Assembly (NCBI GenBank): GCA_028023455.1
Contig: JAQFVV010000232.1
Location: 124,001 to 188,000 of the forward strand
DNA length: 64,000 nt
From: Epiperipatus broadwayi
Lineage: Eukaryota; Onychophora; Udeonychophora; Euonychophora; Peripatidae
Direction: 5' to 3'
A model generated the notes under the pieces. It was given only the letters and a program-made list of their open reading frames with translations, was not told the DNA's origin and did no database searches. The translations under genes were made by a program, and so were the position numbers. Positions 1 to 10,138 of this stretch are shown piece after piece; the stretch's first letter is position 1, and the number at the start of each line of letters is the position of its first letter.

Positions 1-340
1 TTGTTTGCTGTAAAAAGATCTAATTTGCTAATATCCTTTTCTGTCGATCGATGAAAGTGGTGTTAAAACTTCATTGTTGTTTGTGGCTGTTTCTATTTTC
101 TTGGTTTTATTTTGATCACTTTTGATTATTTCTGCATATGTTGAATTGTTTTAAAGCACGTTTCTTCACTGGGAATCACCATATTGGAGACATGCAATCA
201 AATGCTGTTTCTTTCCTAGCTGAAATTTGACTAATTCTTTTCTTTTTTAATTCTATAAACGTACACTTAGTGTTTATATATAATCACAATATGTAACATT
301 TGCAAAACCTGAGTTAAAAATTGCTTACTGAGTTTTCCTC
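1..340. other. AT-rich, nothing recognised
   Basis: No open frame of useful length, repeat structure or RNA signature was seen before the LINE fragment that begins near 341. Confidence 0.5.
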
Positions 341-795
341 TTAAGCCAATGAACTTGGCATGTGATGTGCTGTATTATGGCTTCTCCTTAAACGAAGTCA
401 AGAATATCTCAGCAATTATGCCCAGATAAACCTGTTAGCCACTTTATTTTACATTCCCCACTCTAAATTTACCCATAATCTGCTCTATCCCATTTCTACA
501 ACATAATCTTTGTCAACTCTATAACCTTTATATCTAAATCCCCCTTATCTTTTCCCAAACCCAGCATAAAAACCAATAATTCACTTTCTGTATAATTACT
601 CTTTTCATATTTATTTTTCCACAACTTCATTATATGTACCCTTTCTGTTGTCAAACATTTACATTCAATTAACAAATGCCTAGTATTTTCAATTCCTTCC
701 TTATATAATTTACAAAATAAATCACCCATATTTTTCCATTTACATGTATATTCTTTTGTAGCTAAAGATCCCGTTCGAGCTTTAAACAACAACAA
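341..795 (-). pseudogene. LINE reverse transcriptase C-terminal fragment
   Basis: The minus strand carries a 99-residue open frame (496-795) that looks like the tail of a non-LTR reverse transcriptase: a run of basic and aromatic residues, then a spaced Cys...His...Cys stretch (RHLLIEC) like the terminal zinc motif of many LINE polymerases. No catalytic motif is present, so this is only the 3' end of an element. A second diverged copy lies at 41826-42145 on the same strand, with matching LWKNKY and ESELLVFML blocks and a shared 3' untranslated segment containing a repeated GATGTG motif. The pair shows a dispersed 5'-truncated LINE family. The clade is not resolved from so short a piece. Confidence 0.6.
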
Positions 796-833
796 CAGCT
801 GCTGCTGCTACTGCTACTACTACTACTACTACC
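786..833. repeat. compound triplet microsatellite CAA/CTG/CTA
   Basis: Runs of CAA, then GCTG/CTG, then CTA triplets lie between the minus-strand LINE fragment and the 5' end of LINE-A. They mark the junction of two elements. Confidence 0.8.
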
Positions 834-887
834 GGTGTAAAGACGTGTTTACTTGTTCTCTTGATTTTTTAACTTTTTAAATTTTTA

Positions 888-1793
888 ATGATGGATTCAT
901 GTTCTATTTGTAAAGAACTTTTACCAAAAAATGGTAATTTCGTATCCTGCTTTGGTTGTACGTCTGGTATGCACTTTGCATGCGCATCATTGAGTGATAC
1001 TACTTACCAAAGAATGTCTATAAAAAAGAAGCAAGAATGGAGGTGTGCTGCTTGTAGAGTTAGTTTTTCTAAGGCTAGTGATGTTTTGGATTCATCTATG
1101 ACTGCTAAAAATTCACCTGATTTAATTTTGGAGGAAATTTTGGATAAATTAAAATTATTGCCGGTGATTCACAACACAATTTCAGAATTATCTCAAGCAG
1201 TTGCTAATTTACGGACAGAAGTTATTTCTTTACGTGAAAATGTGGATCGGAATAATCAAGAAATAATTCATCTTTCTAATTCTTGTACTTTAAATGAGAA
1301 TGAGATTTTGTTACTGAAAGATAAATTACATTCTATGGAACGATTTAATCTGGATCATGAAGTTGAAATACAGGGTTTGCCTTTTCAAGAAAATGAAAAT
1401 TTGCCGTTAATTTTAACTAACATGGCGGACAAGTTCGGTGTTTCAGATGTCACTATTGATTTGGAAAACGTTTTTCATACAAAAAATAAATCAGGAGCTC
1501 CAGGTTTTGTTGTAGCTCGATTTAAATCACGAAATTCTGCCATACAGTTTTTAATTAAAAAAAAATCTGTTTTAACAGTTTCTCAAATTTTACCTGGGGT
1601 TAATAATAACAAACGTATTTATATTAATCAGCGTTTGACTCCATTCAATAGAAGGCTTTTATGGTTGGCGAAACAGAAGTTACGTTCTGGTCAAGGTTTT
1701 GCTTTCATTCATAATGGATCAGTGTATGTGAGAAAAGATTATAATTCTCCTCGTGTTTTAATTAGAAATGAAAGTGATTTGGAGTCATTCTGA
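888..1793 (+). CDS. LINE-A ORF1 protein: PHD-type zinc finger, coiled coil, FP-like C-terminal domain
   Basis: This intact 301-residue frame opens with two Met codons. Residues about 5-56 form a C4-H-C3 PHD-like finger (CSIC, CFGC, HFAC, CAAC pairs). Residues about 85-160 have heptad-like leucines and charged residues, read as a coiled coil. The C-terminal half (about 160-300) resembles the baculovirus FP25K-type C-terminal domain: EIQGLP-like start, a VARF strand, a late YINQRLTP block and a final VRKD/RVLIRNESDL segment. ORF1 proteins of this kind are taken to bind element RNA; the finger may contact protein or nucleic acid. LINE-B encodes a relative split by an insertion. No stop or frameshift is seen, which makes this the best preserved element gene in the window. 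Confidence 0.85.
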   Translation: MMDSCSICKELLPKNGNFVSCFGCTSGMHFACASLSDTTYQRMSIKKKQEWRCAACRVSFSKASDVLDSSMTAKNSPDLILEEILDKLKLLPVIHNTISELSQAVANLRTEVISLRENVDRNNQEIIHLSNSCTLNENEILLLKDKLHSMERFNLDHEVEIQGLPFQENENLPLILTNMADKFGVSDVTIDLENVFHTKNKSGAPGFVVARFKSRNSAIQFLIKKKSVLTVSQILPGVNNNKRIYINQRLTPFNRRLLWLAKQKLRSGQGFAFIHNGSVYVRKDYNSPRVLIRNESDLESF

Positions 1794-1805
1794 AATTTAT
1801 TTATT

Positions 1806-2526
1806 ATGATAAATTCTGATTTGATTTCTCAGGTAAAAGATTTTGCTTCACTTAAATTATTTCATTTAAATATATGTAGCATTAGATGTCATTTTGATGA
1901 ACTTGTAGTTTATTTAAATAATTTTCCTTTATTTCATTTTGATATAATTGTTTTAACGGAAACTTGTAGTTTATTTAAATAATTTTCCTTTATTTCATTT
2001 TGATATAATTGTTTTAACGGAAACTTGGATTTCTTTACAAGAACAAAATTTATATAGTTTGAATGGCTATACGAGTATACTTTCTCCTCGTATGCATTTA
2101 CGATCTGGTGGTGTTATGGTTTTTATAAAAGCCGGTTTAGACTTTTCTTTCATTATTGCTACATTTAATACTGCAGAATGTATTTTATTAACTTTGAGAC
2201 TTCCTAAATGTGTGCTTTCTATTTTGGCTATATATAGATCATGTACAAGTAAAGTCTTGGATTTTTTTACTGAACTTGATTCTTTGTTATTATATTTGGG
2301 TTCAGAATCTGCTGTTTTAATGGGTGATCTAAATATTGATTTGTTAAATAATGCTTGTAAGTCTACTATAGATTATTTAAATTTACTTTATAGCTATGGA
2401 TTTAGTCAAATGCTTTTTTCACCTATGCGTATAACTCCTATATCTCAATCTCTTTTAGATCATATTTTTGTTAGATTAAGTCTCTTTCTAAATTATTTCT
2501 TACAGATCATTTTGCTACTGAATTAA
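1806..2526 (+). pseudogene. LINE-A ORF2, apurinic endonuclease domain (broken)
   Basis: Starting at ATG 1806 the frame gives the N-terminal signature of an APE-type LINE endonuclease (FHLNICSIR, then IIVLTET). It stops inside a 61 bp tandem duplication placed exactly at the TETW motif. The frame resumes at about 2022 (open part 2059-2526) with YRS, GDLNID and LLDH blocks. A further frameshift near 2475 moves the expected catalytic TDH into the next frame (about 2490). The domain would nick target DNA for target-primed reverse transcription. Both breaks abolish the full-length product. Confidence 0.8.
1900..2021 (+). repeat. 61 bp perfect tandem duplication in LINE-A endonuclease
   Basis: Units 1900-1960 and 1961-2021 are identical. 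As 61 is not a multiple of three, the copy shifts the ORF2 frame and introduces an in-frame stop. The identity of the two units suggests a recent replication or repair slip. Confidence 0.9.
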
Positions 2527-3098
2527 AAATATTGAATTGTATGGATAATATTAATGTTTGTGCATATGTTGAGAAATTATCTTTTTCTAAATTGAATTAT
2601 TTATTATCTGTTCAGAATTGGGATGAGATTTTTATGATAGATAATGTAAATGATGCATTTTTGGGGTTCCAAGCTATTTGTTTAGATTTAATTGCTAAAG
2701 CAAAGTTTCATTTAAAATTGACAAGTAAGAATAGAAGATCTCTTTGGGTGACAGATGCGCTGGTATGTAAAATTAATCAGAGAAATGTGTTAAAAGCTTT
2801 GGATGGCTCATCAGATGTTTTAAAAAAACTTAATGTTGAAATTAAGTCTGATATTAGAAAGTTGAAGTTTAGATATTATCAAGAATTTCTTAGTGATAAA
2901 AATGTTTCTTTGAAATGGAAAACAATAAATTCTTTGATTAAAAAATCTCCTGATCGTATTAAATGTATTAAATATAATGAAAGTTTAATTGAGTTACAGA
3001 ATAATGAAAAATATTTAGCTGATCGGTTTAATGAGTATTTTGTAAATTTATCGATGCGTGATGTGCCTGAGCAGATTTTGTCTTCTATTCAAGTTTGA
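2484..3098 (+). pseudogene. LINE-A ORF2, linker between endonuclease and RT
   Basis: This open stretch (TTG-started frame 2532-3098, in frame upstream to the TDH endonuclease motif) corresponds to the region joining endonuclease and polymerase in CR1/jockey-like ORF2 proteins. It has WVTDAL followed by a basic, helix-rich segment that ends in an FNEYF-type block just before the RT. A frameshift near 3090 separates it from the RT frame. No separate function is proposed. Confidence 0.7.
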
Positions 3099-4243
3099 AT
3101 TCTTTTTTATATTCTGATGTTTCTGAATCTCAGTTGTCTGTAACAATTGATAGTTTAAAAAATGTCACTTCTTTTGGATTAGATGGTATAACACCTAAGA
3201 TGCTTAAAGAAAATAAGGTTGCATTTTTGCCTGTTTTAGTTCATTTATTTAATTTATCTTTGCAGTCTGGATCATTTCCAGAATGTCTGAAAGTTAATGT
3301 TATTACTCCTGTTTATAAAAAGGGTGATTCTACTCTTATGGTCAATTATAGGCCAATTGCTATTATTTCTGTTTTTTCTAAATTATTGGAAATGATTGTT
3401 AGGGATCAAATGTCATTTCTGTTTAAAAATAAAATTTTATCTGACCATCAATATGGTTTTCTTCCTGGCAGAAGTACATTAGATGCTTTAAAACATCATG
3501 ATCAGTATTTAACATCTTCATTGGATCAGGAACTTAAAACATTGGCTATTTATCTTGATTTATCTAAAGCATTTGATTCTGTTAATCATAATATTTTGAT
3601 TAAGCGTTGCTACTTGTATGGTTTTCGTGGATCTATTGGTAGTTGGTTGGAGAGTTATTTAAATGATAGGAAACAGTTTACTAATATTTATGGTACTATC
3701 AGTGATGTGGTCTTGATTAATTCTGGAGTTCCGCAAGGTTCAGTACTTGGTCCTCTATTGTTTTTAATTTATATTAATGATTTATTTTCATTGAAGTTAC
3801 ATTCTAAGATTTTTGGTTTTGCTGATGATATTGCTTTATCTTGCAATGCTGTTTCTTATAATCTTCTTGAAAAATTAGTGAATGAGGATTTGGACTCAAT
3901 TGGTAAATGGTTGGCATATAATTCATTGTTGGTCAATTTAGATAAAACAAAAGCTATTCTTTTTTCTTACAAGCGTACTTTTTTTTTCTCTTAAGATTAA
4001 AATTTGCTGTAAGTATATTTTGCATTATAATAGTATATGTACTTGTGAGAATATTCCTTTGGTAGATAATTATTGTTATTTGGGAATATATATTGACTCC
4101 AGATTGTCCTGGACAAATCACATTACCTATGTTTGTCAACAGTTACGTAATTTAAACTATATGTTTTATTATTTAGTTAAATTTCTTCCTAGGTCTGTTC
4201 TCATTTTTATTTACATTGCCTGTTATCAGAGTATTTTATCTTA
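3095..4243 (+). pseudogene. LINE-A ORF2, reverse transcriptase domain (broken)
   Basis: The frame 3095-3994 holds the ordered motifs of a non-LTR reverse transcriptase: G-DGITPKML, VITPVYKKGD, NYRPI, QYGFLPGRST, the first catalytic Asp in YLDLSKAFD, GVPQGSVLGPLLF, and an intact FADD motif (FGFADDIAL). A T-rich tract near 3980-3992 precedes a frameshift; the thumb region continues at 4020-4243 (YLGIYID, LRNLNYMFY). The gene is then cut by the 4244-6315 insertion. The catalytic aspartates remain, so inactivation comes from frame breaks and insertions and not from active-site loss. Confidence 0.9.
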
Positions 4244-6315
4244 TATAACAATCGGAAGTAAGTGGAGATCGAATCTAACCGCATAAACAATATCTGCAAC
4301 TACCAGGGCGCCATCTAGGCATTTGAGCCTAGAAAAATTTATAAAGTAGGCAGATACGCGCTGTTAAGATTCCACTTTATTTAAATATTCCGATCGTTAG
4401 CCCAAGTCACTAGCTCAGTGAGTAGCAGAGATAATAAAATATAAATTTTATATCTTAAATATAAAAGAATAAAAGCCACTGCCAGAAATTAACACATAAA
4501 AATATTTATTTACGCACATATAAAATCATTCTAAATTCGAGGAATAAGTTTAACCTTTAGATTTTTATATTAACTTGTAAATTTACATTTAAAAAGATTT
4601 CAATAAGTTTAATTTTTATTTAGTGAGTCGAGTATGAATAGACTATATAGGTCTGCATTTGAAAAGAAAATATTCTTTCCTTATTTAACCTTAGGCCAAA
4701 AGCTCGTAGTCAAAACGCCGCCAATCCATCTGATACACTTATGTATTCAATGTAGCATGAAAATACGACAACACAAAATACTGTACTGTCAGGAATGTAC
4801 ATCTGAACAGTAAGTAGAATTAGAGAAGACATTGACTCTCCACCAACAGGAATGTTACATCTGTTGGCAAGTAGAACAATAAACAAAAAACTCCATAGGA
4901 ATGGACTGCGGTCTTCTGCCGACTTACAAACCCATCCATAGGCAAACAGAAAGTGTGTGGCGTATATATGCAATCCTGCCCATAGCGGATCTCATACTAC
5001 ATCTACTAATTACACAAATATATCCAATCCATTGAGCCAATTCAACTATGAAATGAATAACCTAAGATTACCCTCCCTTAATATAACTTTACAAAACTAT
5101 ATAGCCATTCACGCCCGACTTAAATTTAACATTTAGATACGTTCGCACAAATGAATTTTATAAAATTTGTTTTAAAATGTTGAGTATAGATCAGCTGCAC
5201 AGATTTCACGGTCAAAAACATTCCAAATTAAACACAACCGATCAAAATACAAAGTCATCGATAAACGTCACTTGCATAGGGAATATACAAATCCCATTAG
5301 CATTCATCGTAAGATGCTGCAGTGATATCGTTGACCTATATATTCTAATCGAATGTGAAAACCACAACATAATCAACCGCTAAAGAATCTATGCAACGTC
5401 CATACCCAACCTTAAATTTCCTCATTTAAAATTTAAACAATAAATATTAATACAAATAAAATAATAAATGGAAATGATTTTTTTTTTTATCAAACGCAAA
5501 TATATAAAATTAAACATTTTCAATTGATTTTAAACTTAAAAGTCAGATAGAAGTTCATAAGCTTGAACGAAAGTTCTTAGTTATTTTTAAATTTAGAGTT
5601 CATGTCAATATAGCTTACAGTAGAAGAGTCCAGGTTCCTGTTTTTTAATTCCCGCGACATCTCCATTGGAAGATAATGTTCTGGAGGTAGCATTAGCTGG
5701 TTCCATTCTTGTATCACAGTCTTTTCATTTTATATATTTTTTTAAAACAAAAAGAAATGAGAGAACGGCAAGTGCGTCTTACCATTCTCATCAAATCAAG
5801 TCCGAAAAAAAAACTGTCTGGAACTCAATATTTCTCTTTTTATAGTAAATCTCCAGATTGAATGAACAAAGACGTCACTAATCCAAATTTTCCTTCAGGT
5901 CCAGGCTGAGGCTTGGTGCTTCCATTGGTCAAGCTAAAATCTCTTTATTCTCTTATCTAATTTACTCTCTGACTTTTTAATTAGACAGCTTTTGGATAAT
6001 TAATAAACAATCACTTCCATTTACAGATTACAGGAATTAATTAATACCCGTTTTTATTTTTACTTACGTTATTTCTTTTTTAAACTATTTTTATATTTAA
6101 ATCTTTTTTTATAAAAAAAATACATTCAAATACCTTTTTTTATTTATTAAAAAAAATATTTTTAAAGTTTAGCATCTGTGCGAATATATATGTTTAACAA
6201 ACATTTTAATTTTAGCGTTTAGTTTTTTTTTTCTTTTTAATACACTTATTTTTATATGCGAACTTAAAAGTTTTTATTTCAATTTAATGTAACGACATAT
6301 TTATATATCGTTACA
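4244..6315. mobile_element. putative solo LTR (Ty3/gypsy-like) inside LINE-A
   Basis: A 2072 bp segment interrupts the LINE-A polymerase and is flanked by the 4 bp direct repeat CTTA (4240-4243 and 6316-6319). Removing it with one CTTA restores the LINE frame. Its ends are TATAAC and GTTACA, an imperfect version of the TGTAAC/GTTACA ends common on invertebrate Ty3/gypsy LTRs. It has no polymerase or gag-like frame, and its start is not repeated near its end, so it fits a single LTR left by recombination. A short inverted pair near 4249-4258 and 4387-4396 and another near 6289-6314 are also present. A nonautonomous DNA element is the alternative. Confidence 0.55.
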
Positions 6316-6656
6316 CTTACAATATCATTATTTGGGGTAATGCTTCTCCACATATTTTATCTTCTTTGCGTGTTTTGCAAAATTATACTTTGCGCATTAT
6401 TTTTGGTAGATCTCGTTCCTCTTCTGTTCGAGATATTTATATTGCATTTGGTTTATTTGATGTAAATCACTTATATCAATATAGAGTTATTTTTGATATT
6501 TTTTGTGCTAAACCTTTTCTGAATTCTAGAGTTTATGTTCTAAATACTCGTCTTTCTAATAAATTTCAATTACCTTTACCAAAATTTTTTAAGGAATCTA
6601 GTAGAAGACAATATGTTTATTCTGGGTCAAAGTTGTTTCATAAATTTGTATATAAA
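6316..6656 (+). pseudogene. LINE-A ORF2, C-terminal region part 1
   Basis: After the solo-LTR-like insertion the ORF2 frame continues through IIIWGNAS and a basic LRVLQNYTLRIIF block, closely parallel to the LWGG...LQNFTLRIILF region of LINE-B. It runs to KLFHKFVY, where the palindromic insertion starts. The remaining residues are at 7734-7829. Confidence 0.8.
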
Positions 6657-7733
6657 TATATAAATTCAACCTTCCTTTTCTTTTTAAAACTTGTTTTTAT
6701 TCCAACTATAATTTTCTTTCTCCTTCCAATACAACGTTTCAACTACATTCTGTAGTCATTATCAAGTTTCCTTAAAAAATAATAATAATAATAATAAAAT
6801 AAATAAATAAAAATAAAAAGCAAAAATAATAACACAAATAAATAAAATATTAATACATTCCAAATATATAATATTCAATTAAAACCATAATATTATTATA
6901 ATCTACAAATACAATTATTTACCTCCTTCCCTATCTTTAATTATTTCTTTTAAATTACCATTATAAATTAATACTCTTCTTATATAAATTTATTATCTTT
7001 TCTCTAAATCTTTACCCATTAACATTCTTTTTATTTTTATATATTATTCCTATATTATCTTATTTTTTATCTCTATTTATTAACATTCTATTTAATACTG
7101 GTTTATACTGATGTATATATACTTCCTCTTTTTTTTTTTAAAGAGAGAATAAAAAAAGAGGAAGTATATAAAAAAGAGGAAGTATATATAGATCAGTATA
7201 AACCAGTATTAAATAGAATGTTAATAAATAGAGATAAAAAATAAGATAATATAGGAATAATATATAAAAATAAAAGGGGGGGGGATTATAAAAAGAATGT
7301 TAATGGGTAAAGATTCAGAGAAAAGATAATAAATTTATATAAGAAGAGTATTAATTTATAATGGTAATTTAAAAGAAATAATTAAAGATAGGGAAGGAGG
7401 TAAATAATTGTATTTGTAGATTATAATAATATTATGGTTTTAATTGAATATTATATATTTGGAATGTATTAATATTTTATTTATTTGTGTTATTATTTTT
7501 GCTTTTTATTTTTATTTATTTATTTTATTATTATTATTATTATTATTATTTTTTAAGGAAACTTGATAATGACTACAGAATGTAGTTGAAACGTTGTATT
7601 GGAAGGAGAAAGAAAATTATAGTTGGAATAAAAACAAGTTTTAAAAAGAAAAGGAATGTTGAATTTATATATTTATTATCATGGAGCTATAATTTAAAAA
7701 GAAAAAGAAGTGAAAAGATGTGTATATAATTAT
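6657..7733. mobile_element. 1.08 kb palindromic (foldback) insertion with 17 bp target duplication
   Basis: The left arm 6657-7140 and right arm 7171-7671 are reverse complements over roughly 480-500 bp, with a short A/T-rich centre and about 60 unique bases (7672-7733) after the right arm. The insertion is flanked by ATAAATTTGTATATRAA (6640-6656 and 7734-7750, one mismatch). Excising it rejoins the LINE-A ORF2 C-terminus in frame. The right arm has a G8 run near 7275-7282 absent from the left, and a duplicated inner AGGAAGTATATA block. Each arm holds a stem-loop followed by GAAAC (right arm near 7570-7600). No frame is recognised. The long target duplication suggests retroposition over a cut-and-paste transposase. 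Confidence 0.75.
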
Positions 7734-8040
7734 ATAAATTTGTATATGAATGTTCAATTGATCTGAATAATATTTCTTATATATCATTCAAAAAATATTT
7801 GTGTCAATGGTTGTGTAGTATGTATTAATTTTGGCATTTATTTTATTTATTTAATTAATTTTATTTATTTCCTAAACTGTTCTTTTGAGTTTTTGTTTGT
7901 ATTTTTATTTAATTTATTTTTACATGTAAATTCTACACACAAGATTTTTCTTGTTTGGAGTTTTTAAATATTTGTGATGTACTTTGTTTTATTTCATAGA
8001 ATAAATTGAATTGATTATTATTATTTATTTATTTTTATCT
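7734..8040 (+). pseudogene. LINE-A ORF2 C-terminus part 2 and 3' tail
   Basis: The frame ending at the TAA near 7829 encodes a short C-terminus (VYECSIDL...KKYLCQWL) that parallels the FNVNDLSRKTLRKFIMDW end of LINE-B. About 200 bases of A/T-rich 3' UTR follow, ending in AATAAATTG and a short ATT/ATTT tail. Confidence 0.7.
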
Positions 8041-8239
8041 TGTTTTAGAATTTTTTTATTTTAGCTTTTTATCTTTGTTGGGATTTTTTTTTAATTAATT
8101 GATTTATTTTATTCTTTTTGTTTTTTTTTAAATCTTTACTTTAGATTCTTAATTATCTTACTTTTTAATCTTTGTTGGAATTTTAATTAGTTTTAATTTT
8201 TTTTTATTTGTTTGTTTTTAAACTTTAGATTTTATTATT

Positions 8240-8911
8240 ATGGATAAATGTAATTCTTGTCATTTAGCTCTTCCTTTTGGTGGAAATTTTATAACTTGTC
8301 TGGGTTGTAATGGGAATGTTCATTTTAAATGTACTACAGTAAATGAAAAGACATTTAAAAATATGCCATCTACAAAAGAAACATTATGGAGGTGTAAAAA
8401 TTGTACAGCAGGAACTAATTTAAACATGAGTTTAAATGATGGATCTAGTTCTGATTCCTTATCTAATTTTTTAGATAATAATTCTAGTCTTGAATCATTT
8501 CAGCAGATGAATAGAAAACTTGATATGCTGCCTGTTTTACAGAATAATATTGATTCCTTATCTCAGTCTTTTGCTAAACTTACTTTAGAATTTGAATTAG
8601 TTCAAAATAATATAAAAATATTGATTAGAGAATTTAATGAAATGCAAGAAAAAATAAAAGCACAAGATTCTTTGTTATGCAATTTGCAAAAAGAAATTTT
8701 TTATTTAAAGCAGCAAAGATTAGAAAACAATATTGAAATTGTTGATGTTGAATATGCTAATGATGAAAATTTATTTAATATTGTTGAAAATATAGCTAAA
8801 AAAATTAGAATTGTCAGACTTTAATAAAAATTATATTAATTCTATTTATAGATTAAAATATGGAAGTAGTTTTAGGCCTGTAATAAAAGTTAATTTGTGT
8901 TAGTTAAATGG
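8240..8911 (+). pseudogene. LINE-B ORF1, N-terminal part (PHD finger and coiled coil)
   Basis: The frame 8240-8824 begins with a C4-H-C3 PHD-like finger (CNSC, CLGC, HFKC, CKNC pairs) and continues into a leucine-rich coiled coil (about residues 80-155), as in LINE-A. It ends in a premature stop. The following bases in another frame give IYRLKYG and PVIKVNL, matching the start of the FP-like domain, before the insertion at 8912. Confidence 0.8.
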
Positions 8912-9794
8912 GGTACTGTGGTATTAGAGCTGCGACATGAAGAATTATAATCGTTTAATCATTAAATTAATTAGGTTATTAAATCAAAAACATTTTAAAA
9001 TCTAAATTAAAAAAAAAAAATTTAACAAAAAAAAATACGAAAAGCATTAACGTGAAGAATAGTTACAATGCGTGTTTAAATCAAATTGAATGTGTGTTTG
9101 CACATGCATATTCTGCATAATCTATTTTAATACATTGTACAGGCTTACACTTGCATTTATATATGTAATATATGCGGGATTCAAACTCAGACTTTCATAC
9201 GACCTCCAACTCTCAGTGCCATCATATATTGCTGACTCACCTGATCACACACATGTTGAAAAGATAAATAATCACCAATATACGTATTTTGTGCTAAACC
9301 AGTAATCATTAAAGTATGAAGATTGGTTATCTTAATATAAAGCTGAGTACTAATTGTATATATGTGTGCAGATGGTAATCTGATCCAACTGATGAGTGCT
9401 GCTTTAGCACGAAATACTTGTATTGGTGATTATTTATCTTTTCAACATGTGTGTGATCAGATGAGTCAGCAATATAAGATGGCACTGACAGTTGTAGGTC
9501 GTGTGAAAGTCTGAATTCGAATCCCGCATATATTGAATACATAAGTGCAGGTGTAAGCCTGTACAATGTATTAAAATAGCTTATGCAGAATATGCAAGTG
9601 CAAACATCCTCAATTTGATTTAAACACGCATTTTAACTATTCTTCACATTAATGCTTTTCGTATTTTTTTTTTGTTAAATTGTTTTTTTTTTAAATGTAG
9701 ATTTTAAAATATGTTTTTGATTTAATAACCTAATTAATTTAATGATTAAACGATTATAATTCTTCATGTCACAGCTCTAATACCATGGTACCTA
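8912..9794. mobile_element. 883 bp palindromic element carrying a hammerhead ribozyme
   Basis: Arms of about 390 bp (8912-9300 and 9406-9794) are reverse complements with some divergence; the outer ends read GGTAC..GGTATTAGAGC and GCTCTAATACC..GGTACC. A direct AAATGG (8906-8911 and 9795-9800) flanks it and is a plausible target duplication. It splits LINE-B ORF1. The central spacer (9301-9405) plus the start of the right arm form a hammerhead ribozyme fold on the plus strand. The left arm keeps only the 3' half of that ribozyme (minus strand, about 9268-9300), with GAAA changed to AAAA. No protein is encoded. The class is uncertain: a foldback MITE or a retrozyme/Penelope-related retroposon copied head to head. 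Confidence 0.75.
9376..9432 (+). ncRNA. hammerhead ribozyme (type I, minimal stem III)
   Basis: All core elements are present in order. CUGAUGA lies at 9389-9395. Stem II is GUGCU/AGCAC (9396-9400 with 9406-9410) with loop GCUUU. GAAA lies at 9411-9414. Stem III is very short (A9414-U9421, U9415-G9420, four-base loop). The cleavage triplet is GUA (9420-9422), with predicted cut after 9422. Stem I pairs CCAA (9385-9388) with UUGG (9423-9426) and, across an internal UGAU/U loop, UAAUC (9376-9380) with GAUUA (9428-9432). The internal loop in stem I and the loop of stem II are where type I ribozymes make tertiary contacts. Minimal stem III hammerheads are known from Penelope-like elements and animal retrozymes. 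Activity is inferred, not shown. Confidence 0.85.
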
Positions 9795-10138
9795 AAATGG
9801 TAAGAGATTTATTCTTGTTAGGAGGTAAAAGAATTAAATTATATCTATCTGATGTTTTGCCTATTGCTACAGTTGATAAGCATATATATTTAAATGAAGA
9901 TTTGTTGCCTGAAGATAGGAAATTATTTTGGAAAGTTCATACAATGGCTAAAGAAAATAAATATTGGTTTGTTTGGATTAAAGATGGGAAAATTTGGTTG
10001 AGGAAAGATACAGGGGATAGGGCTATTAGGATTGTTTCTGAATCTGATTTGTTAATTTATGACATCGGTTATCTTTTAAAAATATTGTTACAGGAGAAGA
10101 TAATTTGGCTATTGATAATTTTAAGATTTTTCATATAA
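9795..10138 (+). pseudogene. LINE-B ORF1, C-terminal part (FP-like domain)
   Basis: After the palindromic insertion the frame resumes with VRDLFLLGGKR, then YLNEDLLP, a FWKVHTMAKE helix and WLRKDTGDRAIRIVSESDL. These align in order with the YINQRLTP, LLWLAKQK and VRKDYNSP blocks of LINE-A ORF1. The frame reads past the expected end and overlaps ORF2 by 34 bases, so the original stop is probably lost. Confidence 0.75.

Larger units (their letters stand above)
834..8040 (+). mobile_element. LINE-A: PHD/FP-type non-LTR retrotransposon, interrupted
   Basis: This is a complete-looking but dead non-LTR element on the plus strand: short 5' UTR, ORF1 (888-1793), ORF2 starting 13 bases later (ATG at 1806) with endonuclease, linker and reverse transcriptase, then a 3' UTR ending in an ATT/ATTT-rich tail near 8015-8040. 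Two later insertions, 4244-6315 and 6657-7733, split ORF2. Without them the element is about 4.1 kb, close to LINE-B. ORF1 is intact; ORF2 has at least four frame breaks. LINE-B starts directly after its tail. The ORF1 architecture resembles CR1/jockey-like invertebrate LINEs; a tree would be needed for the clade. The exact 5' boundary is inferred from the preceding microsatellite. Confidence 0.85.

Noticed and set aside
4246-4400. Short inverted pair as terminal inverted repeats of a DNA transposon
   Set aside because: Both halves lie within the first 150 bases of the insertion, so they cannot be its two ends.
9505-9530. tRNA B-box-like sequence (TTCGAATCCC) in the right arm of the palindrome
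   Set aside because: No convincing A box at the right distance and no cloverleaf; too weak to call a tRNA or tRNA-derived SINE.
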